Positions 36,510-44,632 of a DNA stretch of 64,000 bases are shown in pieces. Every line of letters starts with the position of its first letter. The stretch's first letter is position 1. Origin of the DNA: Pseudomonas sp. Bout1 (GTDB lineage: Bacteria > Pseudomonadota > Gammaproteobacteria > Pseudomonadales > Pseudomonadaceae); assembly GCF_034314165.1 (NCBI RefSeq), contig NZ_JAVIWK010000001.1, positions 2,805,001 through 2,869,000 of the forward strand, read 5' to 3'. The notes beneath the pieces are model-generated. The model had not been told where the DNA came from and searched no databases. It saw only the letters and a list, made by a program, of their open reading frames with translations. The position numbers and the translations under genes are program-made.

Positions 36510-36667
36510 GGGGTCTGCTCTGAATGGGGCGGTTAACTGGAGGCCTCGGCACCGGCTTTGGCAAAGGCTTGAGGGGCCAGCCGGGGCCGATTGAGGGCCA
36601 AAATCTTCGGCAAGTTTATCACGCTGCGTTCTTTAAGCGACAAACCCTCACCGCCCCCGGCGTCTGC

Positions 36668-37153
36668 TCACGCCAGTGTTGGTAGCGGGCCCAGCTTGCC
36701 CTTGTGGTAGATCATCGGCGTCACCGGTTGCTCGGGGAGGATCAGGTTCTTTACTGCGCCTACGATGATCGCGTGGTCGCCGCCGTCGTATTCGCGCCAC
36801 AGCTCGCACTCGATAATCGCCGTGGCGTTGGCCAGCAGTGGGTTGCCCAAGTCGCTCAGGTGCCACTCGATGCCCTTGGCCTTTTCCTTGCCTTTGCTGG
36901 CAAACGCATAGGCTTCAGCCGTCTGGTCGGCAGACAGCAGGTGAATCGCAAAGCGCTTGCTGTCGCGCAGGATAGGGTAGGTGTCTGACGCATAGTTGGG
37001 GCAGAACAGCACCAGCGCCGGGTCAATCGACAGCGCGCTGAACGCACTGGCGGTGATACCGACGATGCCGCCCTCCGGGTCCAGGGTGGTCACCACCGTG
37101 ACGCCGGAAGGAAACGAGCTCATGACGTCTTTGTAAATGCCGGGTTCGATCAT
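36668..37153 (-). CDS. Flavin reductase-like protein
   Basis: A 161-residue FMN-binding split-barrel flavin reductase (FPSGVTVVTTLDPEGGIVGITASAFSALS, IPAII-like HAIIVGAVKNL near the end). Such proteins supply reduced flavin to two-component flavin monooxygenases, as RutF does for RutA. It is last in the operon DUF1185-hydrolase-ALDH-reductase and lies 12 bases after the ALDH stop. No monooxygenase partner is in the window. Independent DIM6/NTAB flavoproteins share the fold, so the role is inferred. Confidence 0.82.
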   Translation of the reverse strand: MIEPGIYKDVMSSFPSGVTVVTTLDPEGGIVGITASAFSALSIDPALVLFCPNYASDTYPILRDSKRFAIHLLSADQTAEAYAFASKGKEKAKGIEWHLSDLGNPLLANATAIIECELWREYDGGDHAIIVGAVKNLILPEQPVTPMIYHKGKLGPLPTLA

Positions 37154-37165
37154 GGTTGGGGTCTC

Positions 37166-38647
37166 TTAGCGCATCACGAAAGGGTCAGGCATCGGGGCCT
37201 GGGAAAGGTTGATCCACACCGTCTTCAACTCGGTGTAGGCCAGCACCGAATCGATGCCGCTTTCGCGTCCATAGCCACTGTTCTTGAAGCCGCCGATGGG
37301 CGCCATGGCCGATACGGCGCGGTAGGTGTTGACCCAGATGATGCCCGAGCGCACGTCCCGCGCCAGCCGGTGGGCGCGGCCCAGGTCGCGGGTCCAGATG
37401 CCGGCGGCCAGGCCGAACTGCGAGTCGTTGGCGATGGCCAGGGCCTGGGCTTCGTCCTTGAAGCGGATGACCGACGCCACCGGGCCAAACACTTCTTCTT
37501 GCATGATCTTCATCGAATTGCTGTCGCATTCGAACAGCGTCGGCTCATAGAACCAGCCGTCGCCGAGGTTCTGCGGGCGCTTGCCGCCGGTGCGCAGGCG
37601 CGCGCCTTCGGCGATGGCATCGGCCACCAGGCCTTCGACCACGGCCAGTTGCTGCGCGGTGGCCATGGGGCCCATTTCGCTGGCGTCGTCCTGTGGGTTG
37701 CCGATGCGAATGCGTTGGGCACGCTCCACCAGGCGCTCGACGAATTCGTCATAGATTTCATCCTGCACCAGCAAGCGCGAGCCAGAGACGCAGCTCTGCC
37801 CGGAGGCGGCATAAATGCCGGCAATGGCGCCGTTGATGGCGCTGTCGAGGTCGGCGTCGGCAAAGATGATATTCGGGGATTTGCCGCCCAGTTCAAGGGA
37901 CAGCTTGGCGAAGTTTTCGGCGCTGCTGCGCACCACATGCCGTGCCGTAGCGGCGCCGCCGGTGAAGGCGATCTTGCGCACCAGCGGGTGGCGGGTCAGG
38001 GCCGCGCCGGTGCTGGGACCGTATCCGGTGACCACGTTGACCACACCCGGCGGAATGCCGGCTTGCAGCGCCAGGCGCGCCAGTTCAAGAATGGTCGCCG
38101 AGGCGTGCTCCGATGGTTTGATCACGATGGTATTGCCCGCCGCCAGGGCCGGCGCGAGTTTGATCGCGGTCAGGTACAGCGGGCTGTTCCACGGAATAAT
38201 CGCGGCGACCACGCCCATGGCTTCATGCACGGTGTAGGCAAACAGGTCGGGCTTGTCCAGCGGCAGGGTGCCGCCTTCGAGCTTGTCGGCAAGGCCTGCG
38301 GTGTAGTGGAAAAATTCCGGCAGGTAACTGACCTGGCCGCGGGTTTCACGGATCAGCTTGCCGTTGTCACGGCTTTCTAGCTGCGCCAGTTGCTCCTTGT
38401 TCTCGGCGATCAGGTCGCCGAGACGGCGCAACAGCTTGCCCCGTGCGGTGGCGGTGAGGCCGCGCCAGGCCGGGCTTTCGAAGGCGCTTTGCGCGGCGTT
38501 CACGGCGCGCTCCACGTCGGCTTCGTCAGCATCGGGCAACTGCGCCCAGGGTTCGGCCAGCGCCGGGTTCAGGCTGTCGAAGGTCTTGCCGGACAGGGCG
38601 TCAACCCATTCGCCGCCGATGCACATCTGGAAGCGTTCAAGTGTCAT
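37166..38647 (-). CDS. NAD(P)-dependent aldehyde dehydrogenase
   Basis: A 493-residue ALDH with the complete catalytic set: Asn in PWNSPLY, Glu in LELGGKSPN and the nucleophilic Cys in GQSCVSGSR, plus EVFGPVASV. It oxidises a pathway aldehyde to the carboxylic acid in the cytoplasm. It overlaps the alpha/beta hydrolase gene by four bases and precedes the flavin reductase. The sequence belongs to the broad betaine/semialdehyde dehydrogenase group, and the substrate is not decidable; a dicarboxylic semialdehyde from ring cleavage would fit. Confidence 0.88.
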   Translation of the reverse strand: MTLERFQMCIGGEWVDALSGKTFDSLNPALAEPWAQLPDADEADVERAVNAAQSAFESPAWRGLTATARGKLLRRLGDLIAENKEQLAQLESRDNGKLIRETRGQVSYLPEFFHYTAGLADKLEGGTLPLDKPDLFAYTVHEAMGVVAAIIPWNSPLYLTAIKLAPALAAGNTIVIKPSEHASATILELARLALQAGIPPGVVNVVTGYGPSTGAALTRHPLVRKIAFTGGAATARHVVRSSAENFAKLSLELGGKSPNIIFADADLDSAINGAIAGIYAASGQSCVSGSRLLVQDEIYDEFVERLVERAQRIRIGNPQDDASEMGPMATAQQLAVVEGLVADAIAEGARLRTGGKRPQNLGDGWFYEPTLFECDSNSMKIMQEEVFGPVASVIRFKDEAQALAIANDSQFGLAAGIWTRDLGRAHRLARDVRSGIIWVNTYRAVSAMAPIGGFKNSGYGRESGIDSVLAYTELKTVWINLSQAPMPDPFVMR

Positions 38648-39477
38648 GCCACGATCCCCTTTATCGGGTGTTGTTGGGAGTGTGCCGTTTCGAGGAAGCC
38701 CAGCAAGAGCTGGTTGACCAGGCGCGGCGATTCGACTGGCATCATATGCCGTTGCTCCGGCAAAACGGCCACGGTCGCGCCGGGAATACGCTCTGCCAGT
38801 TGCCGGGCCATTTGCGGTGTCGAGCCGGGGTCCAGCTCCCCGGTGGCGACCAGCGTCGGCGCCTGGATGCTGCCCAGGTCGTCGGCGCGGTACATGTCCT
38901 GGGTCGCGAACAGTTCATAGGTGGTCAGGTAACCCTGAGGGTCGTTGCCCGCCAGGGTCTGGCGCAACGCAGCAATCTGCGCCGGGTTGGCGGCCTGGTA
39001 TTCACGGCTGAACCAGCGCGACAGGGCGGCTTCGGCGTTCGCGTCGGGCCCGTGTTCAGCAGCCTGGGCGGTACGTGCGATCACCCCGGCGCGCTGCTCG
39101 GGGCTGCGATTGAACACACTGTTAAGCACCACCAGGCTTTGCAGGCGCTGCGGGTAATGCAGGGCAAAGGCACGAGCCACCAGGCCGCCCATGGAAAACC
39201 CGATCACCGTCGCCAGGGGCAATTGCAGGTGGTCGAGCAGTTCCAGCAGTTGGTCGGCATAGCCCAGCAGCGGCGTACCGCTCTGCGGGCGGGGGCTGGC
39301 GCCATGCCCGAGCATGTCATAGGCAATGACGCGGTACCGGGTGGCGAGGCCGACCACCTGGCCGCCCCACATTTCTTTATTCAGGCCCACGCCGTGGATC
39401 AAAACCACAGGCTGGCCTTGGCCGGTCGCCAGGTAACTGGTGCCAGCCGGGGTACGTTCAGCGGTGAGCCGAATCAT
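38644..39477 (-). CDS. Alpha/beta hydrolase
   Basis: A 277-residue alpha/beta-fold hydrolase. The oxyanion motif HGVGLNKEMW is near residue 29, the nucleophile elbow GFSMGG near 93, and the acid/base residues are in ATGELDPGS and QRHMMPVE. It may cleave an amide or ester intermediate, comparable to RutD in uracil degradation, though annotated members also include enol-lactone hydrolases. The ATG at 39477 has AGGAG six bases upstream and is preferred over the ATG at 39492. It overlaps ALDH by four bases. Confidence 0.85.
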   Translation of the reverse strand: MIRLTAERTPAGTSYLATGQGQPVVLIHGVGLNKEMWGGQVVGLATRYRVIAYDMLGHGASPRPQSGTPLLGYADQLLELLDHLQLPLATVIGFSMGGLVARAFALHYPQRLQSLVVLNSVFNRSPEQRAGVIARTAQAAEHGPDANAEAALSRWFSREYQAANPAQIAALRQTLAGNDPQGYLTTYELFATQDMYRADDLGSIQAPTLVATGELDPGSTPQMARQLAERIPGATVAVLPEQRHMMPVESPRLVNQLLLGFLETAHSQQHPIKGIVA

Positions 39478-39518
39478 GGAGCGCTCCTGCATGCCTTTTA
39501 TTTGAGTGCCGGTCTTGC

Positions 39519-40109
39519 TTACTGGGCTTTTTCAGCCGCCAGCTCTTCCAGGTCGATGTAGCGATTGCCGATGCGCGGGTGTAGGCGGCCACCGTCGGCG
39601 CAGCCCAGGACCACGACGATTTCGTCGGCGCGGGGCGCGTCTTCAATCTTCATTTCAAGGGTGATGTAGTGCGAGCGCAGGCCTTCGTCGTCCTTGTGCA
39701 TCATCGGCACCTGAATCGACGTGCCCGGGCCGCCGCGCTTGTTGGTGAAGCTCAGGTAGCTCTTGGCCTTGACTGCTTCGCGATAGTGGTTGCCGAAGCG
39801 CAGGGTATGGATGATCGCCGAGGCGTGCTCGATCTCACCGTCAGCACCGACTACGGCGGCCTTGCCGTAGGCCTGGATCTTGTCGGCGCCGCCGATAATC
39901 CCCACCAGGCGCTCCACCATCAGTGCGCCGAGATCGGAGCAGTTGGCACGGATTTCCGGTTTCAGGTCTTCTACGAAACCACGGCCCAGCCATGGGTTTT
40001 TCAGCACGACGGCGAGGCCGACCATCTTCACCGGCGTATCCGAGGCCTTGCCGCCTTCGATAAGGGTTTCTTCTACATAGCTGACGATTTTGCGGATTTC
40101 GAAACTCAT
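39519..40109 (-). CDS. AA_synth (DUF1185) family protein
   Basis: A 196-residue protein of the amino acid synthesis (DUF1185) family, with blocks VVLKNPWLGRGFVEDL, GKAAVVGADGEIEHASAIIHTLRFG and FTNKRGGPGTSIQVPMMHKDD. Its biochemical role is unknown to me; the family recurs with flavin reductases and hydrolases in catabolic operons. It is the first gene of the DUF1185-hydrolase-ALDH-reductase operon, directly downstream of an operator palindrome. The ATG at 40109 fits best. Confidence 0.8.
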   Translation of the reverse strand: MSFEIRKIVSYVEETLIEGGKASDTPVKMVGLAVVLKNPWLGRGFVEDLKPEIRANCSDLGALMVERLVGIIGGADKIQAYGKAAVVGADGEIEHASAIIHTLRFGNHYREAVKAKSYLSFTNKRGGPGTSIQVPMMHKDDEGLRSHYITLEMKIEDAPRADEIVVVLGCADGGRLHPRIGNRYIDLEELAAEKAQ

Positions 40110-40144
40110 GAACGGCTCCATCTGAGGCGGGTGATTTGCGTATG

Positions 40145-40156
40145 ATGGTATACCAT
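40145..40156. promoter_or_regulatory. Candidate GntR operator between DUF1185 and Bug-like genes
   Basis: ATGGTATACCAT, a perfect 12-base palindrome with the same core as 34697-34706. It lies 36 bases upstream of the DUF1185 start (minus) and 118 bases upstream of the Bug-like gene (plus). Confidence 0.7.
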
Positions 40157-40273
40157 AATACGAGAAGCGCAATAGAGTGATGTTCATTGCTCTGCGGGTC
40201 AGCTGACAAATGGCTGGTAATCGGCCCGCCCACGGGGTCAAATCCCGCTTCAGTCACCTTCTTCGAGGCCCCC

Positions 40274-41155
40274 ATGCAGTCTGAATCCGCCCCGTTGCCA
40301 CTGCGCATCCTCATCGGCTTTTCTCCGCGCAGCGCCTCCGACGACTTGCTGCGCAGCATGGCGCCCGCATTTACCGCAGCGCTGGGCCGTGAAATCCGGA
40401 TAGAGCTGATGCCCGGTGAACTCGGCGCCATCGCTGCCCGCGCATTGATCGCCAGCCCCGCAGACGGCAATACGCTCCTGGTTGCGACCTTCGGCACCCA
40501 TGCCATCAACCCCAACCTGCGCTCCGACCTGGGCTATGACCCTCTACGGGACTTCGCGCCGGTGTGCCTGGCTACCCGTTCACCGCTGGTACTCGGCACG
40601 CGTTTGTCCCTGGGTGTAAACAACGTGCAGGCGCTGATTGAATTGGCCGCGCGGCAGACGTTGACTTACGGCAGTTCGGGTACCGGCAGCGCGCCGTATC
40701 TGGCCGGGTTGCTGTTCGAAAAACTGACCGGGGTAAAACTGCTGCACCGGGCTTATCCGGATACGCGTGATCTGTATGTAGCGCTGGGGGAGGGTAGTTT
40801 GGACTTGAGCTTCAACAACGTGGCCACCATGCTGGCGCCGGTGCGCGCGGGGCAACTGCGTGCACTGGCGGTTACCACGCCAGTGCGATGTACCGCATTG
40901 CCCCAGGTGCCAACGCTGGAGGAAGCAGGGTTGAGCGGTTATGCGCTGAATAACTGGCTGGGCTTTGTTGCCCCGGCCGGCACTTCAACCCAAGCCATAG
41001 CGTGGCTCAACCAAGCGATAGCCGAGGCGTTGAAGGCGCCCGAGACCCAGGCGCTGCTCAGGGAAAACGGGATTGATGAAGTGAGCGGCACCGCGCAGCA
41101 GTTTGCCCGTCACCTGGACGATGAATTGACGCGCTGGGCGTGGTTGCGCGGCTAG
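40274..41155 (+). CDS. Bug/TctC-like solute-binding protein without signal peptide
   Basis: A 293-residue tripartite-tricarboxylate receptor-like protein (LRILIGFSPRSASDDLLRSMAPAF, GSSGTGSAPYLAGLLFEKLTGV, VPTLEEAGLSGYALNNWLGFVAPAGT). Normal Bug proteins begin with a secretion signal, but here the start MQSESAPLPLRILIGF runs straight into the first strand. The nearest upstream frame has no signal sequence either. Either it is cytoplasmic, binding a ligand as a sensor or carrier, or secretion was lost. No TctA/TctB membrane partners follow. It is divergent from DUF1185 across the shared operator. A GAGG precedes the chosen ATG. Confidence 0.75.
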   Translation: MQSESAPLPLRILIGFSPRSASDDLLRSMAPAFTAALGREIRIELMPGELGAIAARALIASPADGNTLLVATFGTHAINPNLRSDLGYDPLRDFAPVCLATRSPLVLGTRLSLGVNNVQALIELAARQTLTYGSSGTGSAPYLAGLLFEKLTGVKLLHRAYPDTRDLYVALGEGSLDLSFNNVATMLAPVRAGQLRALAVTTPVRCTALPQVPTLEEAGLSGYALNNWLGFVAPAGTSTQAIAWLNQAIAEALKAPETQALLRENGIDEVSGTAQQFARHLDDELTRWAWLRG

Positions 41156-41315
41156 CGTTTCTGCGCACGCCCCAAGCCTCAACGGCTGCCAGTTGTTCTA
41201 CTTCATCGAGCAGCCGGGCGAGCATCGTGTAAGTGGCTATTTTCAGGGCGGCTGGGTACACATCGTTGGTCGACTGCAAGGCCTGAACGTGATGTATAAG
41301 TTTCTCAATCGTCAT
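41058..41315 (-). CDS. Possible small helical protein, uncertain
   Basis: An 85-residue frame starting MTIEKLIHHVQALQSTNDVY. Residues 1-45 look like a real amphipathic helical protein (ALKIATYTMLARLLDEVEQLAAVEAWG), while the rest runs antisense over the end of the Bug-like gene and looks low quality. The ribosome site is weak. It may be a short hypothetical gene or the start of a truncated one. I do not recognise a family. Confidence 0.3.
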   Translation of the reverse strand: MTIEKLIHHVQALQSTNDVYPAALKIATYTMLARLLDEVEQLAAVEAWGVRRNASRATTPSASIHRPGDGQTAARCRSLHQSRFP

Positions 41316-41404
41316 CAACCATCTTTTTGGGGCGTGATACGCTAGCCATACTTTTGAATTGGCACTGGTCGTTCCCGCGTATACGGCGACAGTGAGGAGT
41401 GAAC

Positions 41405-42274
41405 ATGTCGAAAATTTCCCACCATGATCTACGGCGCTCGTTTCGCGAGTTGCTCGCCTCCCCAAACTGCTTTCACACCGCCTCGGTGTTCGACCCGATG
41501 TCGGCCCGGATCGCTTCGGACCTGGGCTTCGAAGTCGGTATCCTGGGTGGCTCGGTGGCTTCGCTGCAGGTACTGGCTGCACCGGACTTCGCGCTGATCA
41601 CCTTGAGTGAATTCGTCGAGCAGGCCACTCGCATCGGCCGGGTGGCGCAGCTTCCGGTGATCGCCGACGCCGACCACGGCTACGGCAATGCGCTGAACGT
41701 GATGCGCACCGTCCAGGAACTGGAGCGCGCAGGCGTTTCGGCGCTGACCATTGAAGATACCTTGCTGCCCGCGCAGTTCGGGCGCAAATCCACCGACCTG
41801 ATCAGCACCGAAGAGGGCGTGGGCAAGGTCAAGGCAGCCCTGGAGGCCCGAGTCGACCCGCAGCTTTCGATCATCGCGCGGACCAACGCTGCCGTGCTTC
41901 CGGTGGAAGACGTTATCCACCGCACCAAGGCGTATCAGGAAGCCGGCGCAGACGGCATCTGCATGGTGGGTATTCGTGACTTCGACCACCTTGAACAAAT
42001 CGCTGAAGGCTTGACGGTTCCGCTGATGCTGGTGACCTATGCCAACCCGAACCTCAATGACAATGCACGCCTGGCCAAGCTGGGGGTGCGGATTGTGGTG
42101 GCCGGCCACGGCGCCTACTTTGCCTCGATCAAGGCGACCTACGACAGCCTTCGCGATCAGCGCAACCTCACGCGCAGCACGTCAAACCTGACGGCCAGCG
42201 AGTTGACCCATACCTATACGTTCCCCGACACCTACGTGAATTGGGCCAAAGAGTTCATGGACGTTCAAGAGTAA
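41405..42274 (+). CDS. Oxaloacetate decarboxylase-like, PEP mutase/isocitrate lyase superfamily
   Basis: A 289-residue TIM-barrel enzyme with [20 protein letters not shown] (metal-binding Asp region near residue 85) and [12 protein letters not shown], characteristic of the PEP mutase/isocitrate lyase superfamily and close to the Pseudomonas oxaloacetate decarboxylase of that superfamily. It lacks the isocitrate lyase KKCGH loop, here [13 protein letters not shown]. Start: ATG 41405, with GAGGAG directly upstream; the GTG at 41399 is less likely. It is monocistronic and its link to neighbours is unclear. Confidence 0.85.
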   Translation: MSKISHHDLRRSFRELLASPNCFHTASVFDPMSARIASDLGFEVGILGGSVASLQVLAAPDFALITLSEFVEQATRIGRVAQLPVIADADHGYGNALNVMRTVQELERAGVSALTIEDTLLPAQFGRKSTDLISTEEGVGKVKAALEARVDPQLSIIARTNAAVLPVEDVIHRTKAYQEAGADGICMVGIRDFDHLEQIAEGLTVPLMLVTYANPNLNDNARLAKLGVRIVVAGHGAYFASIKATYDSLRDQRNLTRSTSNLTASELTHTYTFPDTYVNWAKEFMDVQE

Positions 42275-42453
42275 GCAAAGGGCGCATGCGCGGTGCTTGA
42301 CTCATCGCGCCCAAGCGCCTGTATCCTGTCTAAGCTAATTCCATAAAATTATTTATTTTATTCTTTATAGATCAATATCATCTAACTGAGTTGACCCTTG
42401 AAGCGCCGGGACCCGCGCCGCTCAAGTCTTATCCGCTCAGGAATCTATAAAAA
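42275..42453. promoter_or_regulatory. AT-rich promoter region of tauA-like gene
   Basis: A 179-base gap that is AT-rich from about 42340 to 42395 (TTATTTATTTTATTCTTTAT), unlike the GC-rich surroundings. It probably holds the promoter of the tauA-like gene; no clear -24/-12 or palindromic operator is seen. Confidence 0.35.
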
Positions 42454-43440
42454 ATGAAGACGCTTAAACTGGCCCGCAATCTCCTCTCGGCCGTAGGCCT
42501 CGCTGTCCTTTCCCTAAGTGCTCAATCCGCTGACCTGACCATCGGCTATATCAACGGCATCGACCCGATCAAACGCGCGATTGCCGATGGCGAATATGAA
42601 CAGGGCATTGGCCAGAAAATCGATTGGCGTAAATTCGATGCGGGCCCGGCCGTGCTGGCCGCCATGGCTTCCGGCGATGTGCAGATCGGCAACCTCGGTT
42701 CAAGCCCGCTGGCTGCGGCGGCTTCGCGAAACATGCCGCTGGTGGCGTTTATCGTCAGCGCACAGATCCGCAGCTCCGAAGCGCTGGTGGTGCGCGACGG
42801 CAGCGGGATCAAGACCCCTGAAGACCTGATCGGCAAGACCATCGCCGTCCCCTTTGTATCCACCTCCCACTACAGCCTGCTGGGCGCGCTGAAGCACTGG
42901 AACCTGGACCCGCGCAAGGTCAACATCGTCAACCTGACCCCTGCACAAATCACCGCCGCCTGGGCCCGTGGCGACATCGACGGGGCGTTTACCTGGTCAC
43001 CTGCCTTGGGTGAAATCCGCAAGACCGGCAAGATCCTCACGGACGCTGCCGAGGTGTCCAACTGGAGCGCCCCGACCTTTGAAGTGTGGGTCGCGCGTAA
43101 GGATTTCGCCGAAAAGAACCCGAAGGTCGTGGCCGACTTTGCCAGGGTCAGCCTGGCAGCGATTGCCGATTACGCGGCGCATAAAAAGGACTGGACCGCA
43201 GATTCTGCTCCGGTGAAGAGCATCGCCCGACTCACAGGCGCCAACGCTGCAGACATTCCCGAGTTGCTCGAAGGCTCTTCGTTCCCGACAGCCGCCGAAC
43301 AAAAAAGCGCCGAATACCTCGCTGGCGGCACCGCCAAGGAAATCGGCAAGACCGCCGAGTTTCTGAAAGAGCAGGGGAAGATCGAAAAAGTCTTGCCTGA
43401 CTATTCAGCCTTTGTCAGCGACAAGTTCATCGGGGAGTAG
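42454..43440 (+). CDS. tauA: Orphan TauA-like taurine/sulfonate-binding protein
   Basis: A 328-residue periplasmic binding protein with a signal peptide (residues 1-25, ending SAQSA) and the TauA-like stretches KIDWRKFDAGPAVLAAMASGDVQIGNLGSSPLAAA and PFVSTSHYSLLGALKHW. It should bind taurine or another aliphatic sulfonate. The usual tauB ATPase and tauC permease are missing; the next gene, two bases on, is the remnant of tauD. The transporter therefore appears non-functional unless the missing parts are encoded elsewhere. Confidence 0.85.
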   Translation: MKTLKLARNLLSAVGLAVLSLSAQSADLTIGYINGIDPIKRAIADGEYEQGIGQKIDWRKFDAGPAVLAAMASGDVQIGNLGSSPLAAAASRNMPLVAFIVSAQIRSSEALVVRDGSGIKTPEDLIGKTIAVPFVSTSHYSLLGALKHWNLDPRKVNIVNLTPAQITAAWARGDIDGAFTWSPALGEIRKTGKILTDAAEVSNWSAPTFEVWVARKDFAEKNPKVVADFARVSLAAIADYAAHKKDWTADSAPVKSIARLTGANAADIPELLEGSSFPTAAEQKSAEYLAGGTAKEIGKTAEFLKEQGKIEKVLPDYSAFVSDKFIGE

Positions 43441-43442
43441 TC

Positions 43443-44019
43443 ATGGGCCTGACGCTTCATCCACTTGGCCCTACCATCGGCGCCGAGGTTGAGGGGCTGG
43501 ACATGTCCCTGCCTCTGACTGATCAACAGCACAAGTGCCGGCGTTCGGCGGCGATACATTGTGGGCCAATGGCGTAGCTGCGTTCGACGCGTTATCGGCC
43601 CCCATCCGGCACCTGCTCGACGGCCTGACCGCTACCCATGAGTTGACCAAATCATTTCCCACCGAGCGCTTTGGCAGTACACCTGAAGCACTGGAGCGCT
43701 ACGAAAAAGCCAGGAACGATCATCCGCCGCTGCCACACCCGGTGGTCAGGACACATCCCGCCACGGGCCGCAAGGGCTGTTTGTGAATGAAGGTTTTACC
43801 ACGCGAATCAATGAGCTTGAGGCCGCGGAAAGTGACGCGTTGCTGCGCTTGTTGTTCAGCCATGTGAGCCGTCCGGAATTCACCGTGCGTTGGCGATGGC
43901 AGGCAAATGATGTAGCGTTCTGGGATAACCGGATTACCCAGCATTACGCGATTGATGATTACCGGCCAGAAAGGCGGGTGATGCATCGTGCGACGATCTT
44001 GGGTGACGTGCCTTTTTGA
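43443..44019 (+). pseudogene. tauD: Decayed tauD (taurine dioxygenase) remnant
   Basis: Three reading frames carry consecutive TauD-like pieces. The N-terminus MGLTLHPLGPTIGAEVEGLD starts at 43443. A piece beginning [20 protein letters not shown] follows in a second frame from about 43541. A C-terminal piece beginning [20 protein letters not shown] follows in a third frame from about 43783, ending with [17 protein letters not shown]. About 90 residues of the N-terminal half, including the HxD iron-binding motif, are deleted at the first junction near 43530, and a one-base deletion near 43775 (GGCTGTTTG) shifts the frame. Only the distal His of the iron site (TQHYA) remains. It must be inactive. 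Confidence 0.85.
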
Positions 44020-44033
44020 CGGAGGATCAGTCG

Positions 44034-44531
44034 ATGGACCTGCCCCTGGTGATCAACCCGGACGACTACCTGGAAACTGAGTTTGGCAGGGAGTTCACGC
44101 CTGAGCGCAACCGACAGGCATGGCAGCTTGCCTATGCGCGCTTGAGACACGAGCTGTCACGCGCGGGGCAGGGCGCACATCTGTACGTGGTCATGGGCGT
44201 GCAAGGGGCCGGCAAGTCTCGCTGGGTCTCGGAAAACCTTGATCGGCTGGGGCGCGGCGCGATCGTCTTTGATGCGGCCTTGCCGGCGCGGCGTCATCGG
44301 GAGGAGCTGCTGTCCATCGCCAGGGAATATGCAATCCCGGTGAGCGGGATCCTGGTGAGTGCACCGCTGGCGTTGGCGTTGGCGCGAAACGCCCAACGCA
44401 ATGCTGACAAGAGAGTGCCGGAGGACGCGCTGAAAAGCGTGTTCAGCCTGCTTGAACCACCGAGTGAAGACGAAGGATTTGTACGGGTACAAATCATTGA
44501 ACAACACTCGAGTCTACCCACATCCCTGTAA
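44034..44531 (+). CDS. Small P-loop kinase-like ATPase
   Basis: A 165-residue protein with a Walker A motif GVQGAGKS (about residues 51-58) and a zeta-toxin/polynucleotide-kinase-like pattern: FDAALPARRHREELLSIAREY and a C-terminal VRVQIIEQHSS. The ATG at 44034 has GGAGG eight bases upstream. It follows the tauD remnant but is intact. It resembles small AAA/PNK-type proteins sometimes associated with dioxygenase genes in Pseudomonas; substrate unknown. Confidence 0.65.
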   Translation: MDLPLVINPDDYLETEFGREFTPERNRQAWQLAYARLRHELSRAGQGAHLYVVMGVQGAGKSRWVSENLDRLGRGAIVFDAALPARRHREELLSIAREYAIPVSGILVSAPLALALARNAQRNADKRVPEDALKSVFSLLEPPSEDEGFVRVQIIEQHSSLPTSL

Positions 44532-44600
44532 ACAGCCTGCATCAGGTCTTGGTGAGTTTCGTTCCAGTAGCCGGCTTGCCTCAACGTTCCTTCACGTACC

Positions 44601-44622
44601 AACCGGCTTTTTCAAGCCGGTT
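44601..44622. terminator. Hairpin terminator between convergent genes
   Basis: Perfect nine-base stem AACCGGCTT-TTTC-AAGCCGGTT centred between the convergent P-loop gene and paaZ. No long T-tract follows in either direction, but the position, 11 bases past the paaZ stop, supports termination. Confidence 0.65.
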
Positions 44623-44632
44623 CAGTGAGCGG

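Noticed and set aside
36510..36667. Autoregulatory operator upstream of gntR
   Set aside because: No TGGTATACCA-like sequence is present in this 158-base gap.
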